A DNA stretch of 33,298 bases from contig CAYOBW010000046.1 of the NCBI GenBank assembly GCA_964402115.1, positions 1 through 33,298 of the forward strand, in the 5' to 3' direction. The stretch comes from CAYOBW01 sp964402115 (lineage in GTDB: Bacteria; Verrucomicrobiota; Kiritimatiellia; UBA8416; CAYOBW01). The stretch's first letter is position 1; every line of letters begins with the position of its first letter. The notes beneath the pieces are model-generated. The model had not been told where the DNA came from. It saw only the letters and a list, made by a program, of their open reading frames with translations, and ran no database searches. Made by a program: the position numbers and the translations under genes. Positions 17,526 to 26,600 of this stretch are shown piece by piece.

Positions 17526-20500
17526 ATGAACATAAAGCCCGTTCGCATACTTCACCTCGCCTTGCTTTTCGGCAGCATGGCGCTCGCCGGGCAGGCGCTG
17601 GCAGCGCCCCTGTACTTCAACGATGCCGGAGGCCCCTTGACCTGGAAGCAGAACGATGCCGCCTACGCCAACTGGAGCACGGTGGCGGGGGGCCCCTACG
17701 CCGCGGTGTGGACCGGTTGGAGCGACGCCGGGTTCGAAGGCACGGCTGGCACGGTTGACGTCAGCGGCAACGTGCAGTTCAACAGCCTGCAGTTCGACGT
17801 GACCGGGTATACGATCGCGGGCGGAACCATTACGATCGGGAACCCCACCACGCCGGGGTTTTACGTCGTGTCGGGCGGGTCGGCCCTCATCACCAGCACC
17901 ATGGCGCAGAGCGGCACCGGCAACACGATCGTCATCGGCAAGGCAGGCTATGCCGGCACGCTGACGCTCAGCGGGGACGCCAGTGCCGTCACGCGCAACT
18001 TCAATGTCAACTACGGCACCGTCATCATCACCCGCAGCGACTCCCTGGGGTCAGGCACGAAGACAGTCTCCCTTACGAACGGCACCGCCGGCCACTGCCA
18101 GTTGCACCTGGACGGCAGCGGGGGCGACATCACCCTGCCGAATACCATCAGTTTTATGACCAGCAACATGGCAGATCCCGGCACCATTTACAACCTCGCG
18201 GGCAACAACACGATCGGCGGCAACTTCACGCTGACCAGCGGCGGCGGCGGCACCCGCTTCGTCGTCAACGCGGGCAGCCTGACGCTGAACGGCGCGATTT
18301 CCGCGAACCAGCCCAGCCGCGCCCTGGCTTTGGCGGGGGCGGGCAACGGCATCGTCGCGGGCGTGATCGCCGACGGCGCAGCCGCGTACACAGTGACCAA
18401 GGAAGACGCCGGCCAATGGACCCTCTCCGGCGCCAACCTCTACACAGGCACAACGGTGGTCAACGCCGGCACGCTCACCGTCAGCGGTTCGCTGGCTAAT
18501 GCGAACATCACGATCACGGGCGGAAAGTTGGACGGGGCGGGCACGCTGAACTGCCGGCTGACCGACGACACAGCGGACCGGATGCGCGTCAGCGGCAGCG
18601 GCACGATCGACATTTCCAGTCTCACCCTGAACCTGGTCCGAACCGGGGCGCAGTCGCTGACGGAGTACGTGCTCCTCAACGACCTGACGAAAGTGACCGG
18701 CGGCGCGTTCTTGAGCACGACCCTGCCGCCCTACTGGCACATCGACTACGATGGAACGGCTGCCAACCCGAACGCCATCGTGCTGGTGTTCGATGTCGCC
18801 GGCGCCTCGCGCGAGTGGGATGGCGGGGACGCTGCGGCGGGCACGTGGTCGGCCGCGGCTAACTGGGCGGGCGATGGTGTGCCGGGCGACGGAGGGGCGC
18901 TGGTGTTCCCGGCCAGCGCGGCCCGCCAGGTGAACACCAATGACACACTGACCGCGGTGCGCAGCCTGACGCTGGGCGGCGGCTACACGCTGCTCGGCAA
19001 CCCGCTGACGCCAGGGGGCGCCGTGCAGAGCGCGGGCACGAACACCCTGGCCCTGCCGCTCACCCTCAACGGCCCCAAGCTGTTCGACATCGCATCCGGC
19101 ACGTTGACCCTCGCCAGCACCGTCGGCGGGGCCGGAGGCATCGGCAAAGCCGGCGCCGGCACGTTGAACGTGATCAGCGGCAGCAGCTATGCCGGCGACA
19201 CGATCGTTTCCAACGGCGTTCTGCACCAGAGCGGTGTCATCCCGACCGGTGCGCTGCCCGTCAGCGGGGCTTCCCTGTGGCTGCGCGCCGACGGGCTCAC
19301 CGGCCTGGCTGACGGCGCGGCCGTGGCAACGTGGACGGACGAGTCCGGCATGACCAATCACGCCACGCAGGCCACGGCGGCGAACCGACCCACCTACAGG
19401 GCCGGCGTGCAGAACGGGCTGCCGGTGGTGCGGTTCGACGGAACCGACGATCGGCTGGCCTACAACGGCGCCGTCCTGGTCAATACGGACTACACGATTT
19501 TCATCGTCGAAGGCCGCACGGACCCCAAGGCCAACAACTACGTCCTGCGCGGTTCGGTTGGCACGACCGACCAGAACCTGCATGTCGGCTACCGCGTCAA
19601 TGCCACGTTCACGCACGCCCAGTACAACAACGACTACGACATGCCGGTGGCCGGTTACACCCTGCAGCAGTTCAACGTGCTCGCCCTCGACCTCGACGCA
19701 ACCGGCGGGAGCGGCAGGCACACCTGGCGCAACGGCACGCTGCTGGGCGCAAAAGCCAACAACACGAGACTGGGCGCTTACGTCAACTCCAGTATCGGCG
19801 GTTACACTCCCAATATGTACAAGGGCGATGTCGCGGAGGTCGTCATGTACAGGCGCGCGCTGAGCGCCCAGGAGCGCCGCCAGGTGGAGACCTACCTGAT
19901 GAGCAAGTGGCTCCCGCCGGTTCCGTATGCTTCCACCCTGCGCGTCGCCCAGCCGGGCGCCGTGGAATTGAACGGCCGCAAGCTCCAGGTGGCCGGGCTC
20001 GGTGACGCCGGCGGAGCCGGCGGCGTGGTGGTCAACAGCGCGACCAATCCCGTGACGCTGACGGTCAATGGCTCAACGACAAACACCTTCTCCGGCGCCA
20101 TTTGCGAAGCCGCCTCGGGAACCGTGTCCCTCACCAAGGCCGGCACCGGGGCGCTGACGCTGGCCGGCACCAACACCTACTCCGGCCCCACGACCGTCAA
20201 CGCCGGCACGCTGGCCTGCGGGTGCGACCACGCGCTGCCCGCCGCCACCGTCCTGACGCTTGGCAGCGGGAACACCGTCGGCCATCTCGGTGCCCTCAAC
20301 CAGGCACTCGGCAGCCTGACGGTCAGCCCCTACTCCACCGCGACCAACGTCATCACCATCGGCAGCGGCACGACCCTGACCGTCAACGGCAACGTGGCCA
20401 TCGGCAATAACGCGGCGGCCAACACGACGACTTATCTCACCCTGAGGGGCGGCGGCAGTTTCGTTGTCAATAGCGTGGGCGGGACGTTCAAGCTCGGCCT

Positions 20501-21857
20501 CGCCACCGGCAACGCCAACTACGACTACGGGACCACCGACATGCGCGGGCTGGGCGCCTTTGCCCTCAATCTGGGAACCACCGGAACGCTGCGCGTCGGC
20601 AATACCGCCGGCACGTCGATGGGCGGCCCCTTCTACACGACCCTGATCCTGGCCACCAACAGCAGCATCACGGCGGGCACCGTCGGCGTGGGCGACGCCA
20701 CCGGCCAGGGCGGGAACATCGGCGTCCTCCGCCTCGGCAGCGGTACCAACGCCATCAACGCCGATGTCGTGAATATCGGGCAGGCAGGCACCAGCCGCTC
20801 GAGCGGCCAGGTCGTCTTCGACACCGCAACCGGCAGCCTGACCCTGCGCGGGTCCGCCGGCGGCAACAGTCGCGCCAACACGGTCAACATCCTCAACCAT
20901 ACCTCCGCGACGGGCACCCTACTGACCGGCTTGCTGGAGCTTGCGGACCACCCCGCCCACCTGCTGATCGGCACGTTGACCCTGGCGAAGCGCGTCGGAA
21001 ACTCCGCGTTGGGTGACACGGGCACGCTGACGTTCGACACGGGAACGCTGGATGTCACCACCGTGGTCGCGGGCAGCCGCTCGTCCACCGGCGGCACGAG
21101 CGCGGGCACGCTGAACATCGGCGGCGGAACGGCGATCGTCGGCACGGGCGGCATCACGCTCGCCACCTCCACCGTGGCCGGCAGCACGGCCAACGGCACG
21201 GTGAACCTCACGGGGGGCAACGTGACGGTGAACGGCAACATCACCAAGGGCGCCAGCACGGGAGCGGGGACGGCCACGTTGAACCTCGACGGCGCCACGC
21301 TCGACCTGACCGGTCACACCATCGGCGGCGCCGCCCCGGCCCTCGTGACCGCCGCCTTCAAAGCCGGCACGGTCAGCAACATCGCGGAGATCAACAACGG
21401 GGCCAGCGGGCTCACCAAGACCACGGCCGGGACGTTGACCCTCGCCGGCGACAACCGCTACACCGGCGTGACCACGATCAACGCCGGCACGTTGGCGCTG
21501 GCGGGTAACGACGTGCTCAGGCCCCAGCACAACATCGTCCTGGGCGGCGGCACGCTGGACACCGGAACGGGCGAGAACCATGTCGGCACGCTCACGCTTG
21601 CCGGCGACGTCGTCAGCACCATCCGGGTCGTCCCGGGCAGCAAGCTCAGCTTCGCTGAGAGCCGGGAGAGCATCTGGGGCGGCCAGCTCGCGATCGAGGG
21701 CACGCTCACATCAACCTCGCTCCGGGTTGGGACCGATCGAAACGGATTGACCGACGTCCAGCTGCAGCAGATCAGCGCCGGCGGCAGGCCGGTGAGCATC
21801 ACCGCCACCGGCTACCTGGTCACGTCTCCGCCGGGAACCGTGATCACGGTGCGCTGA
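17526..21857 (+). CDS. Giant secreted PATR/LamG-like protein
   Basis: 1443 residues, starting at ATG 17526 with AAAGGA upstream and only 35 bp after the previous stop, so probably co-transcribed with it. The signal peptide is about 1-26 (ending GQALA). Residues about 304-840 hold modules B and C, including the LamG-like domain (about 577-795; SLWLRADG, RFDGTDDRLAY, GDVAEVVMYRRAL). Residues about 883-1305 hold module A. At least four PATR units are recognisable. The last ~75 residues form the shared tail (LSFAES, GLTDVQLQQI, TGYLVT) ending VITVR. Most of the protein is homologous to its neighbour but with modules in a different order. No beta-barrel is visible, so it is not a classical type V autotransporter. 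Probable surface adhesin or matrix protein. Confidence 0.9.
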   Translation: MNIKPVRILHLALLFGSMALAGQALAAPLYFNDAGGPLTWKQNDAAYANWSTVAGGPYAAVWTGWSDAGFEGTAGTVDVSGNVQFNSLQFDVTGYTIAGGTITIGNPTTPGFYVVSGGSALITSTMAQSGTGNTIVIGKAGYAGTLTLSGDASAVTRNFNVNYGTVIITRSDSLGSGTKTVSLTNGTAGHCQLHLDGSGGDITLPNTISFMTSNMADPGTIYNLAGNNTIGGNFTLTSGGGGTRFVVNAGSLTLNGAISANQPSRALALAGAGNGIVAGVIADGAAAYTVTKEDAGQWTLSGANLYTGTTVVNAGTLTVSGSLANANITITGGKLDGAGTLNCRLTDDTADRMRVSGSGTIDISSLTLNLVRTGAQSLTEYVLLNDLTKVTGGAFLSTTLPPYWHIDYDGTAANPNAIVLVFDVAGASREWDGGDAAAGTWSAAANWAGDGVPGDGGALVFPASAARQVNTNDTLTAVRSLTLGGGYTLLGNPLTPGGAVQSAGTNTLALPLTLNGPKLFDIASGTLTLASTVGGAGGIGKAGAGTLNVISGSSYAGDTIVSNGVLHQSGVIPTGALPVSGASLWLRADGLTGLADGAAVATWTDESGMTNHATQATAANRPTYRAGVQNGLPVVRFDGTDDRLAYNGAVLVNTDYTIFIVEGRTDPKANNYVLRGSVGTTDQNLHVGYRVNATFTHAQYNNDYDMPVAGYTLQQFNVLALDLDATGGSGRHTWRNGTLLGAKANNTRLGAYVNSSIGGYTPNMYKGDVAEVVMYRRALSAQERRQVETYLMSKWLPPVPYASTLRVAQPGAVELNGRKLQVAGLGDAGGAGGVVVNSATNPVTLTVNGSTTNTFSGAICEAASGTVSLTKAGTGALTLAGTNTYSGPTTVNAGTLACGCDHALPAATVLTLGSGNTVGHLGALNQALGSLTVSPYSTATNVITIGSGTTLTVNGNVAIGNNAAANTTTYLTLRGGGSFVVNSVGGTFKLGLATGNANYDYGTTDMRGLGAFALNLGTTGTLRVGNTAGTSMGGPFYTTLILATNSSITAGTVGVGDATGQGGNIGVLRLGSGTNAINADVVNIGQAGTSRSSGQVVFDTATGSLTLRGSAGGNSRANTVNILNHTSATGTLLTGLLELADHPAHLLIGTLTLAKRVGNSALGDTGTLTFDTGTLDVTTVVAGSRSSTGGTSAGTLNIGGGTAIVGTGGITLATSTVAGSTANGTVNLTGGNVTVNGNITKGASTGAGTATLNLDGATLDLTGHTIGGAAPALVTAAFKAGTVSNIAEINNGASGLTKTTAGTLTLAGDNRYTGVTTINAGTLALAGNDVLRPQHNIVLGGGTLDTGTGENHVGTLTLAGDVVSTIRVVPGSKLSFAESRESIWGGQLAIEGTLTSTSLRVGTDRNGLTDVQLQQISAGGRPVSITATGYLVTSPPGTVITVR
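18435..20037 (+). repeat. PATR/LamG modules B and C, second copy
   Basis: Matches 14095-15700 with a very similar length (1603 against 1606 bp). Shared stretches include PPYWHIDYDGT, VQSAG.NTLALPLT, NGLPVVRFDGTDDRLAY and VEAYLMSKWLP-type sequence. Here B-C comes before module A. Confidence 0.85.
20172..21438 (+). repeat. PATR module A, second copy
   Basis: Matches 12799-14079. It starts at NTYSGPTTVNAGTL and ends at GLTKTTAGTL. Both edges fall in PATR units, which are short near-identical sequences suited to recombination. Confidence 0.85.
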
Positions 21858-21867
21858 ACCTGAAGAC

Positions 21868-21884
21868 GGAAGCAGCCCGCTTCC
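21868..21884 (+). terminator. Candidate terminator after the PATR gene pair
   Basis: A stem with arms GGAAGC and GCTTCC around AGCCC begins 11 bp after the stop at 21857 and is followed by ATTTCCC. The stem is short and the T-tract is poor, so the call is moderate. Confidence 0.4.
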
Positions 21885-21989
21885 ATTTCCCCCGGGGCAT
21901 TCGCCATATTATACTTATAGCTCATTCTCGACACCCTCAGCATAGCACACCTCCGGATAGAACATGGGATGGCTATGTCACTTTGGCCA

Positions 21990-22490
21990 CTAGATATCGC
22001 CAAACTTGTTCCAGTAGTACCCGCTGTTGCCGCGCCTTGCCTTGTTGTCTTTCCGCCCCAGGGCCAGAATGCGCTGGTCTTTGCCGACGGGGTGTCCGCC
22101 GTAGACCCAGGCGATGCCAGTCTCGTTCAACACGTGCACGTGACGGGCATGCGCCTCGAGGCTCTCCGGACCGGGTGTGCCAAAACCCGGCGCATCCGTG
22201 CGGATGGTGCTGAGCTTCGTCATGATGCTGGGATCATCCATGCACGCCTGTTTCAGTTGCGCTGTCTCGAACGTCATAGTCATGTGACACCCATCCTTTC
22301 GGTCCAACCCGACGATGAATTGGATGCGGTCCATGCTAGTTTGCAGAGACGCACCAGGCAATCGCAAGCCGACACACATAACGTACAAACCTGCCACGAT
22401 CGCCCCGACAGCGACCACGTTCCATCTCCAGGCTGGCCGCGAAGAAACGGGACGCACCCGCGCCTGGCACACGTCCTTATGCCCGACCAC
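21990..22490 (-). CDS. Small single-membrane-span protein, function unknown
   Basis: 166 residues from a GTG at 22490; no strong ribosome binding site decides the start, so the N-terminus is uncertain. A hydrophobic segment at about residues 24-42 (NVVAVGAIVAGLYVMCVGL) follows an Arg-rich N-terminus, consistent with an N-in membrane anchor and an extracytoplasmic C-terminal domain. The remainder is polar (TFETAQLKQACMDDPSI, IAWVYGGHPVGKDQRILALG) and ends NSGYYWNKFGDI. I do not recognise the family. Base composition looks lower in GC than the flanking genes. It lies 24 bp after the neighbouring leftward gene and converges with the PATR gene at 21857. Confidence 0.6.
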   Translation of the reverse strand: MVGHKDVCQARVRPVSSRPAWRWNVVAVGAIVAGLYVMCVGLRLPGASLQTSMDRIQFIVGLDRKDGCHMTMTFETAQLKQACMDDPSIMTKLSTIRTDAPGFGTPGPESLEAHARHVHVLNETGIAWVYGGHPVGKDQRILALGRKDNKARRGNSGYYWNKFGDI

Positions 22491-22514
22491 CGGATGGTCG
22501 CCACCGCTGCGGAC

Positions 22515-23345
22515 TCAGCGATCGATCCACCGGCTGCGCACGCGATAGACGCGGGTGCGCTCGTCGCCTGCCACCGGGACCACGCAGGTGTACGACCCGT
22601 GATGCGACACGAACCAACCGAGCGCATCCCAGGAGCCGGCAACCGGGGACGGGGCCGTTTCCACCCTGTTGGAGACAGCGCTGACCAGGTCGAGCACCTC
22701 CAGCGTGGCCTGGCCGGTCTTGATGCTGACGCCGCCGATCCTCGCCGGCAGCGGCACGGGCGGACCGGACGAAGAGAGGAAGCCGATCGTGATCCGCATC
22801 CGCGGACTCGCTCCGGAGGTGCGCCCCATCGCGGTGTGCGTCAGGATGTTCCCGTCGACGCACGCCCCCACCGAGCTGGGGACGCCTTCCGCACCCAGCG
22901 TCACGTAGCTCGCCACGGTCAGCCCCGACTCGGTCTTGCCGCCCGTGAAGTGCAACTGGACCTCGGCTATGTTCATGCCGGCGCCGGGAACGCCGCTTGC
23001 GCTGAAAAGCGCCTCCACGGTCAGGTAAGCGCCTTCGGGGTCAGGGCTGCCGTCAGCACCGGAGAAGAAGATGTCGAAGTACTCCTGCGTCGTGCGGGAG
23101 AAGTCGCAGTTCGAGGCATTCAACAAATCGGCTCGCCGCGCGCTCAGCCGTGCGTCACCGATGGGGAAATTGAATCCCGCGGGGCCGGTTCCGCCGGTGC
23201 GTTCCCAGACGGTCACCGACTCGATCTGGGGCAACAGCCGAATCGCCGTCGTCCCGACCGCCAGCGGTTCGGCAAGCGCAGCAACCGCCAGCCTGCAGAC
23301 CCCGAAAACCCACCATACGCTCACACCACGCCATACCGCTTTCAT
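22515..23345 (-). CDS. Secreted protein of unknown function
   Basis: 276 residues from ATG 23345, with GGGGA 6 bp upstream; a GTG at 23360 would add five residues. The signal peptide is about 1-25 (WWVFGVCRLAVAALA). The mature part alternates beta-type segments (ESVTVWERTGGTG, AYLTVEALFSASG, NIAEVQLHFTGG, YVTLGAEG), suggesting a beta-sandwich. I recognise no catalytic motif or named domain, and there is no PEP-CTERM anchor. It appears to be first in a two-gene leftward unit with the small membrane protein. Confidence 0.75.
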   Translation of the reverse strand: MKAVWRGVSVWWVFGVCRLAVAALAEPLAVGTTAIRLLPQIESVTVWERTGGTGPAGFNFPIGDARLSARRADLLNASNCDFSRTTQEYFDIFFSGADGSPDPEGAYLTVEALFSASGVPGAGMNIAEVQLHFTGGKTESGLTVASYVTLGAEGVPSSVGACVDGNILTHTAMGRTSGASPRMRITIGFLSSSGPPVPLPARIGGVSIKTGQATLEVLDLVSAVSNRVETAPSPVAGSWDALGWFVSHHGSYTCVVPVAGDERTRVYRVRSRWIDR

Positions 23346-23372
23346 ACCGTGTCCCCACACACGACTGCGGCA

Positions 23373-23400
23373 AGCTTAAACCTCCGACTTCGGCGGTCAA
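23373..23400 (-). promoter_or_regulatory. Weak promoter candidate for the leftward unknown genes
   Basis: On the minus strand TTGACC (23395-23400, 5 of 6 matches to the -35 consensus) is followed after 16 bp by TAAGCT (23373-23378), a poor -10. It directly abuts the direct repeats at 23402-23436. Confidence 0.25.
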
Positions 23401-23401
23401 G

Positions 23402-23436
23402 CGGAAACACGCTACACTGTCGGAAACACGCTACAC
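23402..23436. promoter_or_regulatory. Two 16-bp direct repeats, possible operator
   Basis: CGGAAACACGCTACAC occurs at 23402-23417 and, without change, at 23421-23436 (period 19 bp). The repeats are in the divergent intergenic region, next to a TTGACC box for the leftward gene and about 230 bp before the rightward CotH gene. A regulator-binding role is inference. Confidence 0.45.
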
Positions 23437-23472
23437 CGGTAACGCCTCAGTAACGCAAGAGGGAGGGCGCTA

Positions 23473-23530
23473 ACGGCGGGGACCGCCGTCTCCACGCCTC
23501 GTCGCCTGCCCACGCGATGGAGACGGCCGT
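23473..23530. repeat. Overlapping inverted repeats upstream of the CotH gene
   Basis: A perfect 7-bp stem has arms ACGGCGG (23473-23479) and CCGCCGT (23483-23489) with a 3-base loop. An alternative 10-bp pairing joins GCCGTCTCCA (23485-23494) and TGGAGACGGC (23518-23527). ACGGCCGT (23523-23530) is itself palindromic. The two main structures share bases and are mutually exclusive. Function is unknown; it may be a REP-like remnant or part of a leader. Confidence 0.5.
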
Positions 23531-23667
23531 CACCGGCCACGGTGTGCCATGCAACCCCCTGCGTCACCGCTGCGTTATCGCAAGCCAGCAGTTGGAGCTG
23601 TTCCGGCCTGACGGGTTCGGGTAAGATTCTTGTTTGGACTCTGTTAGCAACGGAGGCGGCGAGCGGC

Positions 23668-26600
23668 ATGTGCGAATGGATGAAAGCGGCATGGCGAGTG
23701 ACGGTCTGGGCGGGCGCGTTGGCGCTCGGCGCGGCCTCCCTTGACGCGTCGCCGCGCATCACCGAGTTCATGGCTGCCAACGATACGGTACTGGCAGACG
23801 AGGATGGCGACTTCACGGACTGGATCGAAGTGTTCAACCCGGACCGCACGGCGGTTGACCTCGGGGGCTGGCACCTCACCGATACCACAAACGACCTGGA
23901 GCGCTGGACGTTCCCGTCCCTCACGCTGGCGCCCGGCCGTTTTCTGGTGGTCTTCGCCTCCAACAAGAACCGGCGCAGCGCCGGGCAGCCGCTACACACG
24001 AACTTCAAACTGGACGCCGGCGGCGAGTATCTGGCCCTGGTCGCACCCGACGGCGCGACGGTGGTTTCGGCCTTCGCCCCCACCTACCCCCCGCAGCTCG
24101 AAGACGTGGGCTACGGCTCTGTCTTCGCCTCCACCGTCCTCGTCGCGAGCACGGGCACGGTCGCCTACACCATCCCCACCGCCGCCCAGGCCACCGCCGC
24201 CTGGACTGCGCCCGCGTACAATGACGCCGCCTGGTCGCGCGGGGCGCAGGGGCTCGGCTTCTCGACGGGCAGCGGCCTGTTCGACGTACGCCTGGTGCGC
24301 AGCACGCTCTCGCCGGGCAACGTCGCCGCCGCCTTGAACATCCTGACCAACGCCTCCATCCAGACCCGCACCGATACCGAGCAGGTGGCCACCATCAACT
24401 ACCTGGGTACGGGCGCGGACGGTATGTACAGCAACGGGCGCACGTTCCCGGGCATGACCATCGGCACGGACCTGAACAACTTCGTCGTCGAGGTAAAGGC
24501 GTTCATCTACCTGCCCACCGCGGGCGACTGGACCTTCGGCGTGGACAGCGATGACGGCTTCCGTCTCTCCATCACGAACGTTGTCACCCCATTCGTCATG
24601 CAATACAATGGTGTGCGCGGCCCGGGCACGACCCTCGGCGTTTTCACAGCTCCTGCGGCGGGCGTTTACGCCCTGAGCCTGGTCTACTTCGAGCAGGCGG
24701 GTGGCGCCGAGGTCGAGTGCTTCGCCGCCCCCGGGCGGCGCACGGCCTTCGACGCCGCCGTCTTCCGACTGGTCGGCGACACGGCCAACGGCGGGATTGC
24801 GCACGCGGGCCTGGGCGCGGACGTCCGCACGAACATCCGCGGCGCCATGCAGGGCGTCAACGCCTCCGTCTGGCTGCGCGCCGCCTGCAACATCCCCGAT
24901 CCAGCCGCGTTCCAGACGCTCGTGCTGCGCCTCTGGTGCGAAGACGGCGCTGCGATCTGGCTGAACGGCGCTCCGCAGGCCAGCCTGCTTGCGCCTGCCA
25001 CGCCGGCCTGGAACGCGGCCGCCACCGCCAGTCGCAGCAACGATCTGGCCCGCACGCCGCTCACCTGGGTGCTCGACACCGCCGACCTCCGCGGCGGCGC
25101 CAACATGCTGGCGGTCCAGGGGCTCAACGACGCGGCCGCCGACCCCGACTTCCTCCTCGCCACGGAGCTCACCGGCGCGACGGTCGGGTCCACCGACGGC
25201 TATTTCGCGACGCCAACGCCGGGGGCGCCCAACCCGGCGGTCGGCAAACTCGGCTACGCCGCCGCCGTGGTCTTCAGCGTGCCGCACGGCCTGACGAACG
25301 CCCCGTTTGCCCTGCGGCTTGCCTGCGAAACACCCGGCGCTTCAATATACTACACGACCAACGGCGCCCTCCCCTCGCCCGCCACCGGCACGGCCTACAG
25401 CGGCAGCCTGACCGTCTCGCGCACGACCGTCCTCCGCGCGCGCGCCTTTCGCGCGGGTTACGAGCCGTCGCCGGTCGTGACGCAATCGTACCTCTTCCCG
25501 GCTGACATCGTCCGCCAGTCGCCCGCCGGCGCGGCGCCCGGCCCCGGCTGGCCCGGGGCCGCGGTGAACGGTCAGGTGCTGGACTACGGCATGGACCCGA
25601 CCGTGGTGGATGCGCCCGCCTACGCCGCCGCGCTCCAGCCGGCTCTGCGCGCCCTGCCCTCCATCTCGCTCGTGACCGACCTACCCAATCTCTTCAACGC
25701 CTCGACTGGCATCTACGTCAACGCGTCCGGTGACGGGCCGGAGTGGGAGCGCGCCGCCTCCATCGAGTTGATCGAACCGTCCGGCACCGCCGGCTTCAGC
25801 GTGAACGGGGGGCTGCGCATCCGCGGCGGCTTCAGCCGCTCCACCGACAATCCGAAGCACGGGTTCCGGCTGCTGTTTCGCGACAGCTACGGCGTGGGCA
25901 AGCTGAACTACCCCCTCTTCGGCGCCGAGGGAGCGGAGGCTTTCGACGCCCTGGACCTGCGCGCCGACCAGAACTACTCGTGGAGCTTTCTGGCCGACGA
26001 CCGCGATACGAAGGTCCGCGAGGTCTGGAACCGCGACCTCCAGCGCGACATGGCGCAGCCCTACACGCGTTCCCGTTACTACCATCTCTACCTCGACGGC
26101 CACTACTGGGGCATCTACCAGAGCCAGGAGCGTGCCGAGGCCGGTTTTTGCGCCACGTACCTGGGCGGGGCCGAGGAGGAGTACGACGTGGTCAAGGTGG
26201 ACGCCACGGGCGGCTACGAGATCTACGCCACCGACGGCACCCTCGACGCCTGGCGCACCCTCTGGCAGATGGCTACCAACGGCTTCGGCACCGATGCCGC
26301 CTACTGCCGGGCGCAGGGCCTCAATGCGGATCGCACGCCGAACCCTGCCTACCCGAAGCTGCTCGACATCGACAACCTTATCGACCTGATGATCGGGGTG
26401 TACTACTCCGGCGACCTCGACAGCCCCATTTCGAACTTCCTGGGCAATGCGCGCCCCAACAACATGTTTGCCGCCTACAACCGCGTGACGCCTGACGGCT
26501 TCAAGTTCTTCCGGCACGACGGCGAGCACACGCTGCTCAACGTCAACGAGAACCGCACGGGCCCCTTCACCGGCGGCTCCGAGTTCCGCTACTTCAACCC

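Noticed and set aside
9044..21857. CRISPR or phase-variable simple repeats in the PATR genes
   Set aside because: The repeats are degenerate coding units with no spacer-repeat regularity and no short slippage tracts.
23542..23667. A longer N-terminus for the CotH protein
   Set aside because: The upstream 42 residues cross the intergenic region, and the ATG at 23668 has GGAGG upstream and leads directly into a signal peptide.
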